A DNA stretch of 8,199 bases from an uncultured Lachnospiraceae bacterium (GTDB lineage: Bacteria; Bacillota; Clostridia; Lachnospirales; Lachnospiraceae). Made by a program: the position numbers and the translations under genes. The first letter of the stretch is position 1; every line of letters begins with the position of its first letter. The DNA is taken from NCBI GenBank assembly GCA_910579645.1, contig CAJTVK010000166.1, positions 1 through 8,199 on the forward strand. Direction: 5' to 3'. Shown here piece by piece: positions 1 through 5,404 of this stretch. The notes below the pieces were generated by a model that was given only the letters and a program-made list of their open reading frames with translations, did not search any database and was not told the DNA's origin.

Positions 1-98
1 CCTGACGCAAACATCAAGCACTGATTATTCAAGGATTAATGCAATGATGTACTAGGCTTTTGCATATGGAAAAAGAAGCCGTTGCACATATTGTGGTT

Positions 99-764
99 TT
101 ATGTGGTTTCCTGTGCCATAGCACGGTAACCGATGAGTACGGTCCATACATAGGCGCAGGTTTTCGGAATCATCAGCATGCCTAGCATGGGGACGGCATC
201 GGCCCAGAGCACTACCGGGATATAGAAGCCGAAACTGAGCACAATGGTCAGCCACATCCACCGGAAAGCAGTGTCCTTCCGCTGTCCGGCTTCCCGGTAA
301 AACAGGATAATCACCAGGAAACCAAGCAGTGCAAAAGGAATATTGCGGTAAATGCCCCAGCTTAACGGCGGATTGGCACGCAGCCAGCCGTTTTGCGGGA
401 ACAGGCATAACAGGATGCGGAGCGCGGAAAGCAAATAGACGGAAACAGTCAGTTCTTTTCCGCCGCTGATATGATACCGGATTCTCCATACATAATATAA
501 AAGGATATAGAAAACGGTCATGGTAACGGAGGTGATCAGTTTCCCCAAGCCAAGGGCAAAGGTGAAATTTTCCAGGCCGGTGGTGCATAAGGCAATGGCC
601 CGGGGAAACAGATGGAAAGAATCGCCAATCCCCAGCACAATGGCCATAATGCCGAACAGGCGGTACTGCTGTCTTCCGCCGCATTTTGCAATCATCCGTA
701 TGCCGAGGAGGATGACTGTGGTCAGATAAACGGTATCAAATAAAGTCTCTACGATAGCTTGCAT
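99..764 (-). CDS. Polytopic membrane protein of unknown function, in TetR operon
   Basis: This 221-residue protein is hydrophobic almost throughout. I see about seven likely membrane helices near residues 8-26, 36-56, 68-92, 105-123, 140-156, 168-187 and 190-212, and no soluble domain. A polar, charged motif, GDSFHLFPR (residues 47-55), sits at the end of the second helix and is the most likely functional site. There is no ATP-binding, MFS, RND or MATE signature. The ATG at 764 has an ideal AAGGAGG five bases upstream. It lies 38 bp behind the TetR repressor gene on the same strand with no promoter or terminator between, so the two are probably co-transcribed and this protein is the repressor's likely target. 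I do not recognise a named family. A role in small-molecule sensing, transport or membrane stress would be a guess from the TetR partnership only. The gene itself looks intact and real. Confidence 0.88.
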   Translation of the reverse strand: MQAIVETLFDTVYLTTVILLGIRMIAKCGGRQQYRLFGIMAIVLGIGDSFHLFPRAIALCTTGLENFTFALGLGKLITSVTMTVFYILLYYVWRIRYHISGGKELTVSVYLLSALRILLCLFPQNGWLRANPPLSWGIYRNIPFALLGFLVIILFYREAGQRKDTAFRWMWLTIVLSFGFYIPVVLWADAVPMLGMLMIPKTCAYVWTVLIGYRAMAQETT

Positions 765-802
765 AATTGCCTCCTTATGTTCTGCCCGGATAAAACACCG
801 GT

Positions 803-1360
803 TCAGTAAATGGTTCTTTTGATTAATTCCAAAATGGCGCTGCTGTCATAATTCTGCCGTATAAGCGCCGAAATGATCAGTGAAAATATGAGGTCCGTAA
901 ATTTCTGCGGGGTCAATGGCTCATGAAAGGCTCCGGGGCGGATATTTTTATCCCGAAGCAGAACCGTAAGGAGCACATTTTGGATATGCTCCCAGGACTG
1001 CGCCATCCGTTTCTGCCCGTCCGGTTTCTCGTCCCCTAAAAAACTCATAGAATGCAGGGTAAAAAAGCCGGGGTATTTTTCTGCGCCTTTTTCCATGCAG
1101 CGGAAAATCCAATTCACGCAATGGGAAAAATCCGTGAAATCCGTTTCCTGCTCAGGGAAATGAAAGATATCTTTCCATATGCTTTCTATGGCCGCAGCGG
1201 TCAGTTCGGTTTTCGAGCCAAAATAATTATAGATGGAACCGACGGAAACCTTGCAGGCTGCAGCGACGTTGCGGATGTTAACGGCGGACCAGCCCTGTTC
1301 TTGGATAAGCTGCCGGCTTACTTCCAATATGGCCTCTCTGGAGGTGACGACAGTATTCAT
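803..1360 (-). CDS. TetR/AcrR family transcriptional repressor
   Basis: This 185-residue protein has the normal TetR-family size and plan. The N-terminal DNA-binding domain includes a helix-turn-helix at about residues 29-50 (IRNVAAACKVSVGSIYNYF followed by GSK), with the typical Gly-Ser-Ile-Tyr-x-Tyr-Phe recognition end. The remainder (about 60-185) is the helical ligand-binding and dimerisation part, which is not conserved enough to name a ligand. Two in-frame ATGs exist, at 1366 and 1360. The AAAGGAG site is only 3 nt from the first but 9 nt from the second, so I chose 1360; the upstream start would add Met-Gln. It is the first gene of a two-gene unit with the membrane protein 99-764. A palindrome over its own promoter suggests autorepression released by a small molecule. 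The family call is firm; the ligand is unknown. Confidence 0.93.
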   Translation of the reverse strand: MNTVVTSREAILEVSRQLIQEQGWSAVNIRNVAAACKVSVGSIYNYFGSKTELTAAAIESIWKDIFHFPEQETDFTDFSHCVNWIFRCMEKGAEKYPGFFTLHSMSFLGDEKPDGQKRMAQSWEHIQNVLLTVLLRDKNIRPGAFHEPLTPQKFTDLIFSLIISALIRQNYDSSAILELIKRTIY

Positions 1361-1369
1361 TTGCATTCT

Positions 1370-1376
1370 CTCCTTT
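1370..1376 (-). promoter_or_regulatory. Ribosome binding site that decides the TetR start
   Basis: Read on the minus strand, AAAGGAG is followed by AGAATGCAAATG. Spacing to the first ATG (1366) is 3 nt, too short for efficient initiation. Spacing to the second (1360) is 9 nt, within the usual range. This favours the shorter TetR protein. Confidence 0.65.
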
Positions 1377-1381
1377 CCGAA

Positions 1382-1426
1382 TTACCGTCTGCATGCAGCG
1401 GAGTACCGGTAAATTGCCGCTGCATG
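1382..1426 (-). promoter_or_regulatory. Structured leader of the TetR mRNA (10-bp hairpin, possible pseudoknot)
   Basis: In the predicted 5' leader, bases 1417-1426 and 1392-1401 form a perfect 10-bp stem (CATGCAGCGG with CCGCTGCATG on the minus-strand RNA) closed by a 15-nt loop. The loop contains TTACCG (1407-1412). Its exact complement CGGTAA (1382-1387) lies 4 nt past the stem and 5 nt before the AAAGGAG ribosome binding site, so an H-type pseudoknot or an alternative pairing is possible. The 4-nt connector is short for crossing a 10-bp stem, so the pseudoknot would be strained. No T-run follows, so it is not a terminator. It could affect translation of the repressor; that part is inference. 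Confidence 0.45.
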
Positions 1427-1488
1427 ATTTTGCCCGAGGTGAAGAAAACGGGACAGATGATAAATAGGTTGTTCCAAATCGCTCAAAT

Positions 1489-1501
1489 TGAACAATGTTC
1501 A
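1489..1501. promoter_or_regulatory. Palindromic operator candidate for the TetR repressor
   Basis: TGAACA-A-TGTTCA is a perfect 13-bp inverted repeat. It overlaps the last base of the -10 box of the TetR promoter and covers the expected transcription start, a position where a bound dimer would block RNA polymerase. A further half-site, TTGTTC, at 1469-1474 is the inverse of GAACAA at 1490-1495. Location next to the tetR-type gene makes autorepression the natural reading. Confidence 0.65.
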
Positions 1502-1529
1502 TTATAATGGTTTTATGCAAGGGCGTCAA
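1501..1529 (-). promoter_or_regulatory. Sigma-A type promoter of the TetR/membrane-protein operon
   Basis: On the minus strand the -35 box is TTGACG (1524-1529) and the -10 box is a perfect TATAAT (1501-1506), separated by exactly 17 bp. Transcription should start near 1494, giving a leader of about 130 nt before the TetR start codon. The match to the housekeeping consensus is very close, which suits a promoter kept off by a repressor. Confidence 0.8.
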
Positions 1530-1553
1530 GTGTTTTCGGAATAAATACACGGG

Positions 1554-1635
1554 TTCCGTAACCGTTCAGCCTGCGGTTTCCCTGTGACGGAATCTGCCCA
1601 TTCCAAGCCGCCTGCGGCGGAATGCCGATTCTCGG
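1554..1635. repeat. Cluster of inverted repeats between divergent promoters
   Basis: Three hairpins lie side by side. The first is compound: TTCCGT (1554-1559) with ACGGAA (1587-1592), enclosing AACCG (1560-1564) with CGGTT (1574-1578). The second has ATTCC (1600-1604) with GGAAT (1619-1623) and GCCG (1607-1610) with CGGC (1615-1618), around loop CCTG. The third is CCGA/TCGG (1625-1635). The cluster sits upstream of both flanking promoters, so neither transcript should include it, and no T-run follows directly on either strand. It could be an intergenic palindromic repeat or an unrecognised small RNA. The rest of the 1530-1709 gap is AT-rich and shows no gene. Confidence 0.4.
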
Positions 1636-1694
1636 GAAATAAATATGAGTCATCTTATTTTTTCTGAAAATACCGAAAAACGGATTACCGTATA

Positions 1695-1748
1695 AATATT
1701 AGAAAAATATTGAAAAGAACAAGAAAAAAAGGTACAATATTAGAAAAA
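1695..1748. repeat. 13-bp direct repeat flanking the plus-strand promoter
   Basis: AATATTAGAAAAA occurs at 1695-1707 and again at 1736-1748, 41 bp start to start (about four helical turns). The first copy ends just before the -35 box and the second overlaps the end of the -10 box and the start point. This could be a pair of regulator sites, but the sequence is A-rich and a chance match cannot be excluded. Confidence 0.35.
1710..1738 (+). promoter_or_regulatory. Sigma-A type promoter of the paralogous membrane-protein pair
   Basis: TTGAAA (1710-1715) and TACAAT (1733-1738) are separated by exactly 17 bp in an AT-rich background. The transcript should start near 1745 and carry a leader of about 100 nt before the ATG at 1848. 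Confidence 0.7.
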
Positions 1749-1757
1749 AAGAGAAAA

Positions 1758-1823
1758 GGCTGAAAGGAATCAGGCAGCGGCTTAACTTAGTGATATTGGA
1801 TAAAAGAGCCGTATGCTTCAGCC
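1758..1823 (+). promoter_or_regulatory. Nested stem structure in the 5' leader of gene 1848-3203
   Basis: An outer perfect 7-bp stem pairs GGCTGAA (1758-1764) with TTCAGCC (1817-1823). Nested inside it, CGGCT (1778-1782) pairs with AGCCG (1807-1811) and can be extended by a G-T pair at each end. The outer stem closes four bases before the AAAGGAG site (1828-1834), so folding could influence ribosome access. I do not recognise a known riboswitch class. Confidence 0.35.
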
Positions 1824-1847
1824 CGGGAAAGGAGCAGGGATTTAGAA

Positions 1848-3203
1848 ATGAAAAAGTGGTATTCTGGCTTGGCAGCACTGGCGCTTCTGACACTGATATT
1901 TTATGGAGTGCTGGCGGGAAAGCCTTTCTTGCAGATGGCAGCCGGGCCGCTGGAAGAGTTCGGGGAGCGGGGGCTTGAGCAGCTGGAAGGGGAATATATT
2001 ACTTACGAAGTGACCCATCCGGTAGTGTCGTATATCGAGGAATATTATTCCGGCGATTCGCAGAGAGTCAGCAAGATGGCTTATGTGACCTATGATGAGG
2101 AAAGGCAGGTATTTTTAAAGATTGTGGTGCCGGACCGTAAGACCGGCGGCATGGACGGGCTGATGAAGGCAGTGAACCGTTCGGAGGAACTGAAAGCCAG
2201 CTGGGGAGACCGGCAGGCGGAAGAGGAACGGCCGGTTCCTGTCAGCGGTACTCTGACGGAAATCACGGATGCCGATGAAATCCGGGAGATTCTTGAGGCA
2301 ATGACCGGCAGCGAATCCATGAGCACTTCACAGATGAATGAGCAGGCTCAGGCACAGACCGGTTGGTATATGATAGAATTAGGATATATTGGCGGCATTT
2401 CCGGGGCAAATCTGAGTATCTGTGCGGTGGCTGCGGGTGCGGCACTGTTGGTATTGCTGATTTGCCTGTTCTCCCTCGGTAAAAAACAGGGCGGCAGGGC
2501 AGGCGGCGGGCACAGCGGCAGTGCCAGAGAGCAGCTTTTGGAGAAACAGCGTGTATGGCTGGAACCTTGGTGTGTGCGGGGAAACAAACGGAGAGGCAGG
2601 CAGTCGGCTTTGTGCCTGATAGGCGCTCCGGCGGTGATGCTGGCGTTGGGATTGGCAGTGGGCGCGGATCTGAAGACAATTTTGGCCTGTCATCTGGCGA
2701 TTGGCTTGGCTGCGGGTGAATTAATGGGAGTGGCCATGCTGGCCGGAGGGCGTTCCGCTTTTTCACCGGATAAGCTGATTCGAATGTTTGAAAAAAGCTT
2801 GGATAAGTATATCCCGTCCCGGGAGGAACAGGAGGCTCTGGCAGAGGATGTTCTGGCGGCGGAGACGGATTGGAAGGTGCTGGAAAAGGGAAAAGAGGAT
2901 ATTCTGTACGGGGTTCTCGGAAAACGTTACTGGGTAATCTTTACCGGAAAGGGCAGTCTGGCAGTGATGGACGCGGAACGCATGGAAAGACTGGAAACGG
3001 AGACGGTTTCCGGGCAGGTCCGTGTAAATAATGTGCGTACCAATTATCTTTATTATAATATCCGGGCTTTCTATCAGGGTTCCCGGGCGAAAAAGAGCGG
3101 TGACGTGTCTGTCAACTTTAACGAAGAGGATACGGCCGGGCGTTTCATGATGCTGGCGCGTAAGCGTCTGGGAGAACGGGCGGACGAGGTCATACAGCCG
3201 TAA
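1848..3203 (+). CDS. Membrane protein of unknown function, paralog of the next gene
   Basis: This 451-residue protein has four parts. Residues about 5-24 form a membrane helix or uncleaved signal anchor. Residues 35-180 form a charged, probably extracytoplasmic domain with LEQLEGEYITYE (44-55) and RPVPVSGTL (128-136). A second helix lies at about 186-210. Two more hydrophobic stretches, about 253-272 and 277-300, precede a soluble, probably cytoplasmic tail (305-451) rich in beta-type sequence. The same motifs recur in the gene behind it (3290-4333), so the two are paralogs; the extra hydrophobic pair is found only here. I have an unverified recollection that proteins of this kind in Lachnospiraceae are filed as DUF6709. 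No catalytic motif is seen. The ATG at 1848 is served by AAAGGAG 13 nt upstream, or the closer AGGGA 7 nt upstream. First gene of a two-gene unit. Confidence 0.82.
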   Translation: MKKWYSGLAALALLTLIFYGVLAGKPFLQMAAGPLEEFGERGLEQLEGEYITYEVTHPVVSYIEEYYSGDSQRVSKMAYVTYDEERQVFLKIVVPDRKTGGMDGLMKAVNRSEELKASWGDRQAEEERPVPVSGTLTEITDADEIREILEAMTGSESMSTSQMNEQAQAQTGWYMIELGYIGGISGANLSICAVAAGAALLVLLICLFSLGKKQGGRAGGGHSGSAREQLLEKQRVWLEPWCVRGNKRRGRQSALCLIGAPAVMLALGLAVGADLKTILACHLAIGLAAGELMGVAMLAGGRSAFSPDKLIRMFEKSLDKYIPSREEQEALAEDVLAAETDWKVLEKGKEDILYGVLGKRYWVIFTGKGSLAVMDAERMERLETETVSGQVRVNNVRTNYLYYNIRAFYQGSRAKKSGDVSVNFNEEDTAGRFMMLARKRLGERADEVIQP

Positions 3204-3289
3204 GGTTCTTACATAGATTGCGGACGGTTTTACGGCTTTTCACGGAACGGACGGAAAGGCAAAGCGGCGGAGAGAAGGGAGAAGAAGAA

Positions 3290-4333
3290 ATGATTCGGAA
3301 ATTACGAATGGGACAATTCAAAGATATTGCCTGGATAGGGCTGTTTTTGGCAGTGATGTGTGGATTTATGTTTTGGAAAATGGGTCCCGGTCTGGTGGAC
3401 CTGATATTGGGAGACAAACCTTTGACGGCGGAAGACAGGCTGGAAGATTTGGAAGGGACTTATGTGTCTTGGGAAGCTGCCTGCCCGTTGGAGGAATATA
3501 TGGAAACTACCAAAACCACAAAGGTAAACGGGGTATCCACAGGGACAAAGAAGCATCGTTCTTCCTGGGTGGTATTTGATGAGAACCGGGGAATCTGTAT
3601 TTCGGTGGAAGTGCCGGCAAAGCGTGAAGATGAGATGATGCTGCGTGCCGACCAGTTTTATAAAGCGATGGAGGAAGGGGAGAACCTGCCGATGGGAGGC
3701 GTGCCGGTGGCAGGTACTTTGGAGAAGCTGGAAGGCGAGGAACTAAGGTATTTTGAATATGCCATGAGAGAGATGGGCTTTCCGGAGGAAACCGTGGTAT
3801 ATCAGATCCGTGACGGAGTGGTTCATGGGGAGCCTAAGTCAAATATTTATGGAATATCGGCAATCAGCGGATTTCTGCTGCTGATTTTGCTGTTTATATT
3901 GTTTAAGACCTTTAAGAACTCTGCCGGTAAGCTCATTAAGGAATATTTGGCAGCACATCCGGAGGTGAGCATGGAACAGCTGGAGAGTGACTTTGAGGCG
4001 GCAAAAGCGATGCATGGCGTCTGGGTAGGCAGAAACTGGACCTTCAGTGCCAAACTGGAGAAGATGCTTTTGGATAACCGTCAGGCAATCTGGGTACATA
4101 CCGGTTCCGTACGTCAGGGGCGGGGAGTGAATTTTTATGTCTGGTGGGAAATGCTGGACGGCAGTCAGTGTCAGGTTTCTCTCTCCTCGGAAAAGAAATG
4201 TACGGAGATTATGGAGAGTTACGGTTCTTTTCAGCATATGGCGGTGGGCAATAATCCGGAGTATGGCTATTTGCTGCGGAATGACCGGGAGGCGTTTTTG
4301 GATATGAAATACCGTGGAAGCATGGAAGGATGA
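3290..4333 (+). CDS. Membrane protein of unknown function, paralog of the previous gene
   Basis: This 347-residue protein has a membrane helix at about 13-30, a probable extracytoplasmic domain (about 45-185) with LEDLEGTYVSWE (51-62) and VPVAGTL (138-144), a second helix (188-207) and a C-terminal tail (210-347) with alternating aromatic and charged strands (VGRNWTFS, QAIWVH, VNFYVWWEM). The first two motifs align with LEQLEGEYITYE and VPVSGTL in the upstream gene, so they are divergent tandem paralogs. I start it at the ATG at 3290 because AAGGGAG lies 8 nt upstream; an in-frame TTG at 3218 extends the frame but has no ribosome site. The gap to the upstream gene is 86 bp and holds no promoter I can see. 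Without the extra hydrophobic pair it is the simpler member. The tail could be a small PH-like or similar beta-barrel fold, but this is speculative. Function unknown. Confidence 0.83.
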   Translation: MIRKLRMGQFKDIAWIGLFLAVMCGFMFWKMGPGLVDLILGDKPLTAEDRLEDLEGTYVSWEAACPLEEYMETTKTTKVNGVSTGTKKHRSSWVVFDENRGICISVEVPAKREDEMMLRADQFYKAMEEGENLPMGGVPVAGTLEKLEGEELRYFEYAMREMGFPEETVVYQIRDGVVHGEPKSNIYGISAISGFLLLILLFILFKTFKNSAGKLIKEYLAAHPEVSMEQLESDFEAAKAMHGVWVGRNWTFSAKLEKMLLDNRQAIWVHTGSVRQGRGVNFYVWWEMLDGSQCQVSLSSEKKCTEIMESYGSFQHMAVGNNPEYGYLLRNDREAFLDMKYRGSMEG

Positions 4334-4398
4334 TGGAAGCTTAAAGGATAATGACAGCATAAAGGATGATGGAAGCTTAAAAGGATAATGGAGGTATG
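4326..4398 (+). repeat. 18-nt tandem repeat, four units, starting at a stop codon
   Basis: Four consecutive units begin AAGGATGATG or AAGGATAATG, at 4326, 4344, 4362 and 4381 (periods 18, 18 and 19 nt). Units 1 and 3 share GGAAGCTTA, and units 2 and 4 begin AAGGATAATGR, so the array looks like a doubled 36-nt dimer. The stop codon of the upstream gene (TGA, 4331-4333) is inside unit 1. Copy number could vary by slippage without touching the protein. Confidence 0.75.
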
Positions 4399-4455
4399 CG
4401 GAGCGGTTTTCAGAGGGTGTTTTAACAAAGCGGCTTTTTGGAAGCACTTTTGAGG

Positions 4456-4498
4456 AAAAGGGAACAGGACAGCAGACAGCGGTTCTGTCCCTTTTCTT
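4456..4498 (+). terminator. Rho-independent terminator, probably bidirectional
   Basis: AAAAGGGA-(A)-CAGGAC (4456-4470) pairs with GTTCTGTCCCTTTT (4482-4495): a 14-bp stem with one bulged A, one G-T pair and an 11-nt loop, ending in CTTTTCTT. It lies about 120 bp past the plus-strand membrane-protein pair. On the minus strand the stem also ends in CCCTTTTCCTC, so it can stop the convergent operon that ends at 4583. Confidence 0.8.
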
Positions 4499-4522
4499 AC
4501 ACACGGACACCTAACGGAAGAG

Positions 4523-4540
4523 TGTCAGCTAAAGCTGACG
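4523..4540. repeat. Short inverted repeat between convergent operons
   Basis: GTCAGC-TAAA-GCTGAC forms a 6-bp stem with a tetraloop (GTCAGCT at 4524-4530, AGCTGAC at 4533-4539). GTGTC (4522-4526), overlapping its left arm, can instead pair with GACAC at 4506-4510. There is no T-run, so it is probably not a terminator by itself; it may protect the 3' end of the minus-strand transcript. The rest of the 4334-4582 gap holds only the tandem repeat and terminator. Confidence 0.4.
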
Positions 4541-4582
4541 GGTGGCCGGCGCGGGAGTGGGGGAAGAAATATGCCGATGCTT

Positions 4583-5017
4583 TCATCGGTTTCCTGCGCC
4601 GCCTCCCGAGCGTATTTCGAGAAATCGGAAGACATCATCGTATAAGCCGTCTTTATCTTCCAAGTCCGCCATAAGCCATCTCTGGCCGTTCCCTTCTTTC
4701 GTCCGGCTGTATATTTCCTGCAGTGTGGGAGTGCAGTCCGGCAGTATGGATTCAAAAGGTTCTTTTTCTTTTTGTCCCACTACGAGCAATACGGTAAAAT
4801 AAGATTCTCTGGGGTATAGGGTGCAGAGGTTTTTTCCTGATTTCCGGAATTTAACGTTCCAGCCTTTTTCCCAGCTGCAGGAACTGAATTCGATTGTTTC
4901 ACGGCATTTATATTTCTCTTTGATTTCCGTGCAGAAATCCCGGAAAACGGGATTTCTTATATAGTCCCCGATTTCATCCAAGGTGGGGCAGTATGATTTG
5001 TCTTGTAATTGAAGCAT
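4583..5017 (-). CDS. DUF3788 family protein
   Basis: This 144-residue soluble protein carries the signature I associate with DUF3788: PTLDEIGDYI near the N-terminus (11-20), IEFSSCSWEKGWNVKFRKSG (42-61) continuing KNLCTLYP (62-69), the hydrophobic strand YFTVLLVVGQKE (73-84), QRWLM (112-116) and an Asp-rich end followed by FLEIR. Length is normal for the family. The biochemical role of the family is not known to me; these proteins are common as single domains in Firmicutes and Bacteroidetes. The start at 5017 has GGAGG five bases upstream. It is the last gene of a four-gene minus-strand run headed by an alpha-glucosidase and lies 28 bp behind the small membrane protein gene. The terminal GGGAGNR is low-complexity and probably disordered. 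Family call from memory of the motif, without a profile search. Confidence 0.88.
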   Translation of the reverse strand: MLQLQDKSYCPTLDEIGDYIRNPVFRDFCTEIKEKYKCRETIEFSSCSWEKGWNVKFRKSGKNLCTLYPRESYFTVLLVVGQKEKEPFESILPDCTPTLQEIYSRTKEGNGQRWLMADLEDKDGLYDDVFRFLEIRSGGGAGNR

Positions 5018-5045
5018 TTTTTCCTCCGGTCATGATAGAGTTTTC

Positions 5046-5324
5046 TTATTTTTTTTCGTCCTGTTTCCGGTCCTTCTTTTGGCTTTCCGGGCGGGTTTGG
5101 AAAAGGTCGAAGGATGCCATGGTATGCCGGTCTTTTATTTTCCCATACAGCCAGATATAAATCCACAGCAGGATGGGCAGGCATACAGTGGCGGCCAGGC
5201 AGGCGCGGAATAGGGCATCCGAGCCGGGAAAATCCAAGAGTGAGACTACGAAGGTGGCGATATATAAGGTGAAAAGGACAAGGATGCAAATCCATGCCGC
5301 TATTTGTTTGGCTTTATTTTTCAT
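5046..5324 (-). CDS. Small two-helix membrane protein, unknown function
   Basis: This 92-residue protein begins with a basic stretch (MKNKAKQ), then has two strongly hydrophobic segments at about 8-30 and 39-60, separated by the short loop DFPGSD. It ends in a highly charged tail (SQKKDRKQDEKK). By the positive-inside rule both ends should be cytoplasmic. I chose the ATG at 5324, preceded by GGAG at a 4-nt spacing. An in-frame TTG at 5357 would add 11 residues but falls in the loop of a strong hairpin and lacks a good ribosome site. It lies 28 bp upstream of the DUF3788 gene and 80 bp downstream of the cysteine-rich gene. No named family is recognised. The gene is convincing from its composition, its spacing and its hydrophobic pattern. 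Confidence 0.75.
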   Translation of the reverse strand: MKNKAKQIAAWICILVLFTLYIATFVVSLLDFPGSDALFRACLAATVCLPILLWIYIWLYGKIKDRHTMASFDLFQTRPESQKKDRKQDEKK

Positions 5325-5343
5325 GAGGCTCCGTTTCCCGCTG

Positions 5344-5386
5344 TCGGCAGGGAGCAATGGAGAAGGTTCCCTGCCGATGTTTTTTT
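5344..5386 (+). terminator. Strong terminator-like hairpin facing opposite to neighbouring genes
   Basis: TCGGCAGGGA (5344-5353) and TCCCTGCCGA (5368-5377) form a perfect 10-bp GC-rich stem with a 14-nt loop, followed on the plus strand by TG and seven T residues (5380-5386). This is textbook rho-independent form, but no plus-strand gene precedes it: the flanking genes at 5046-5324 and 5405-5854 are both on the minus strand. On the minus strand there is an A-run before the stem and no T-run after it, so there it would be only a hairpin in the spacer. Confidence 0.65.
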
Positions 5387-5404
5387 GTAATACTTTTGCG
5401 TTTT

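Noticed and set aside
55..80. Possible terminator for the TetR/membrane-protein operon (GGCTTTT with AGAAGCC, one G-T pair)
   Set aside because: The stem is short and no T-run follows it on the minus strand. The real terminator may lie beyond the window edge.
52..684. 210-codon minus-strand open frame overlapping the membrane protein gene
   Set aside because: It is out of frame with 99-764, rich in His, Arg, Pro and Cys, and has no ribosome site. It is the shadow of a hydrophobic gene.
3218..3289. Extension of the second paralog to a TTG start, adding 24 residues
   Set aside because: No ribosome binding site precedes the TTG, the extra residues are unlike a signal sequence, and the ATG at 3290 has AAGGGAG at ideal spacing.
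5221..5340. A plus-strand promoter for an antisense RNA ending at the 5344-5386 terminator
   Set aside because: TATATA at 5261-5266 resembles a -10 box but has no -35 box at proper spacing. No other candidate was convincing, so the antisense RNA remains only a hypothesis.
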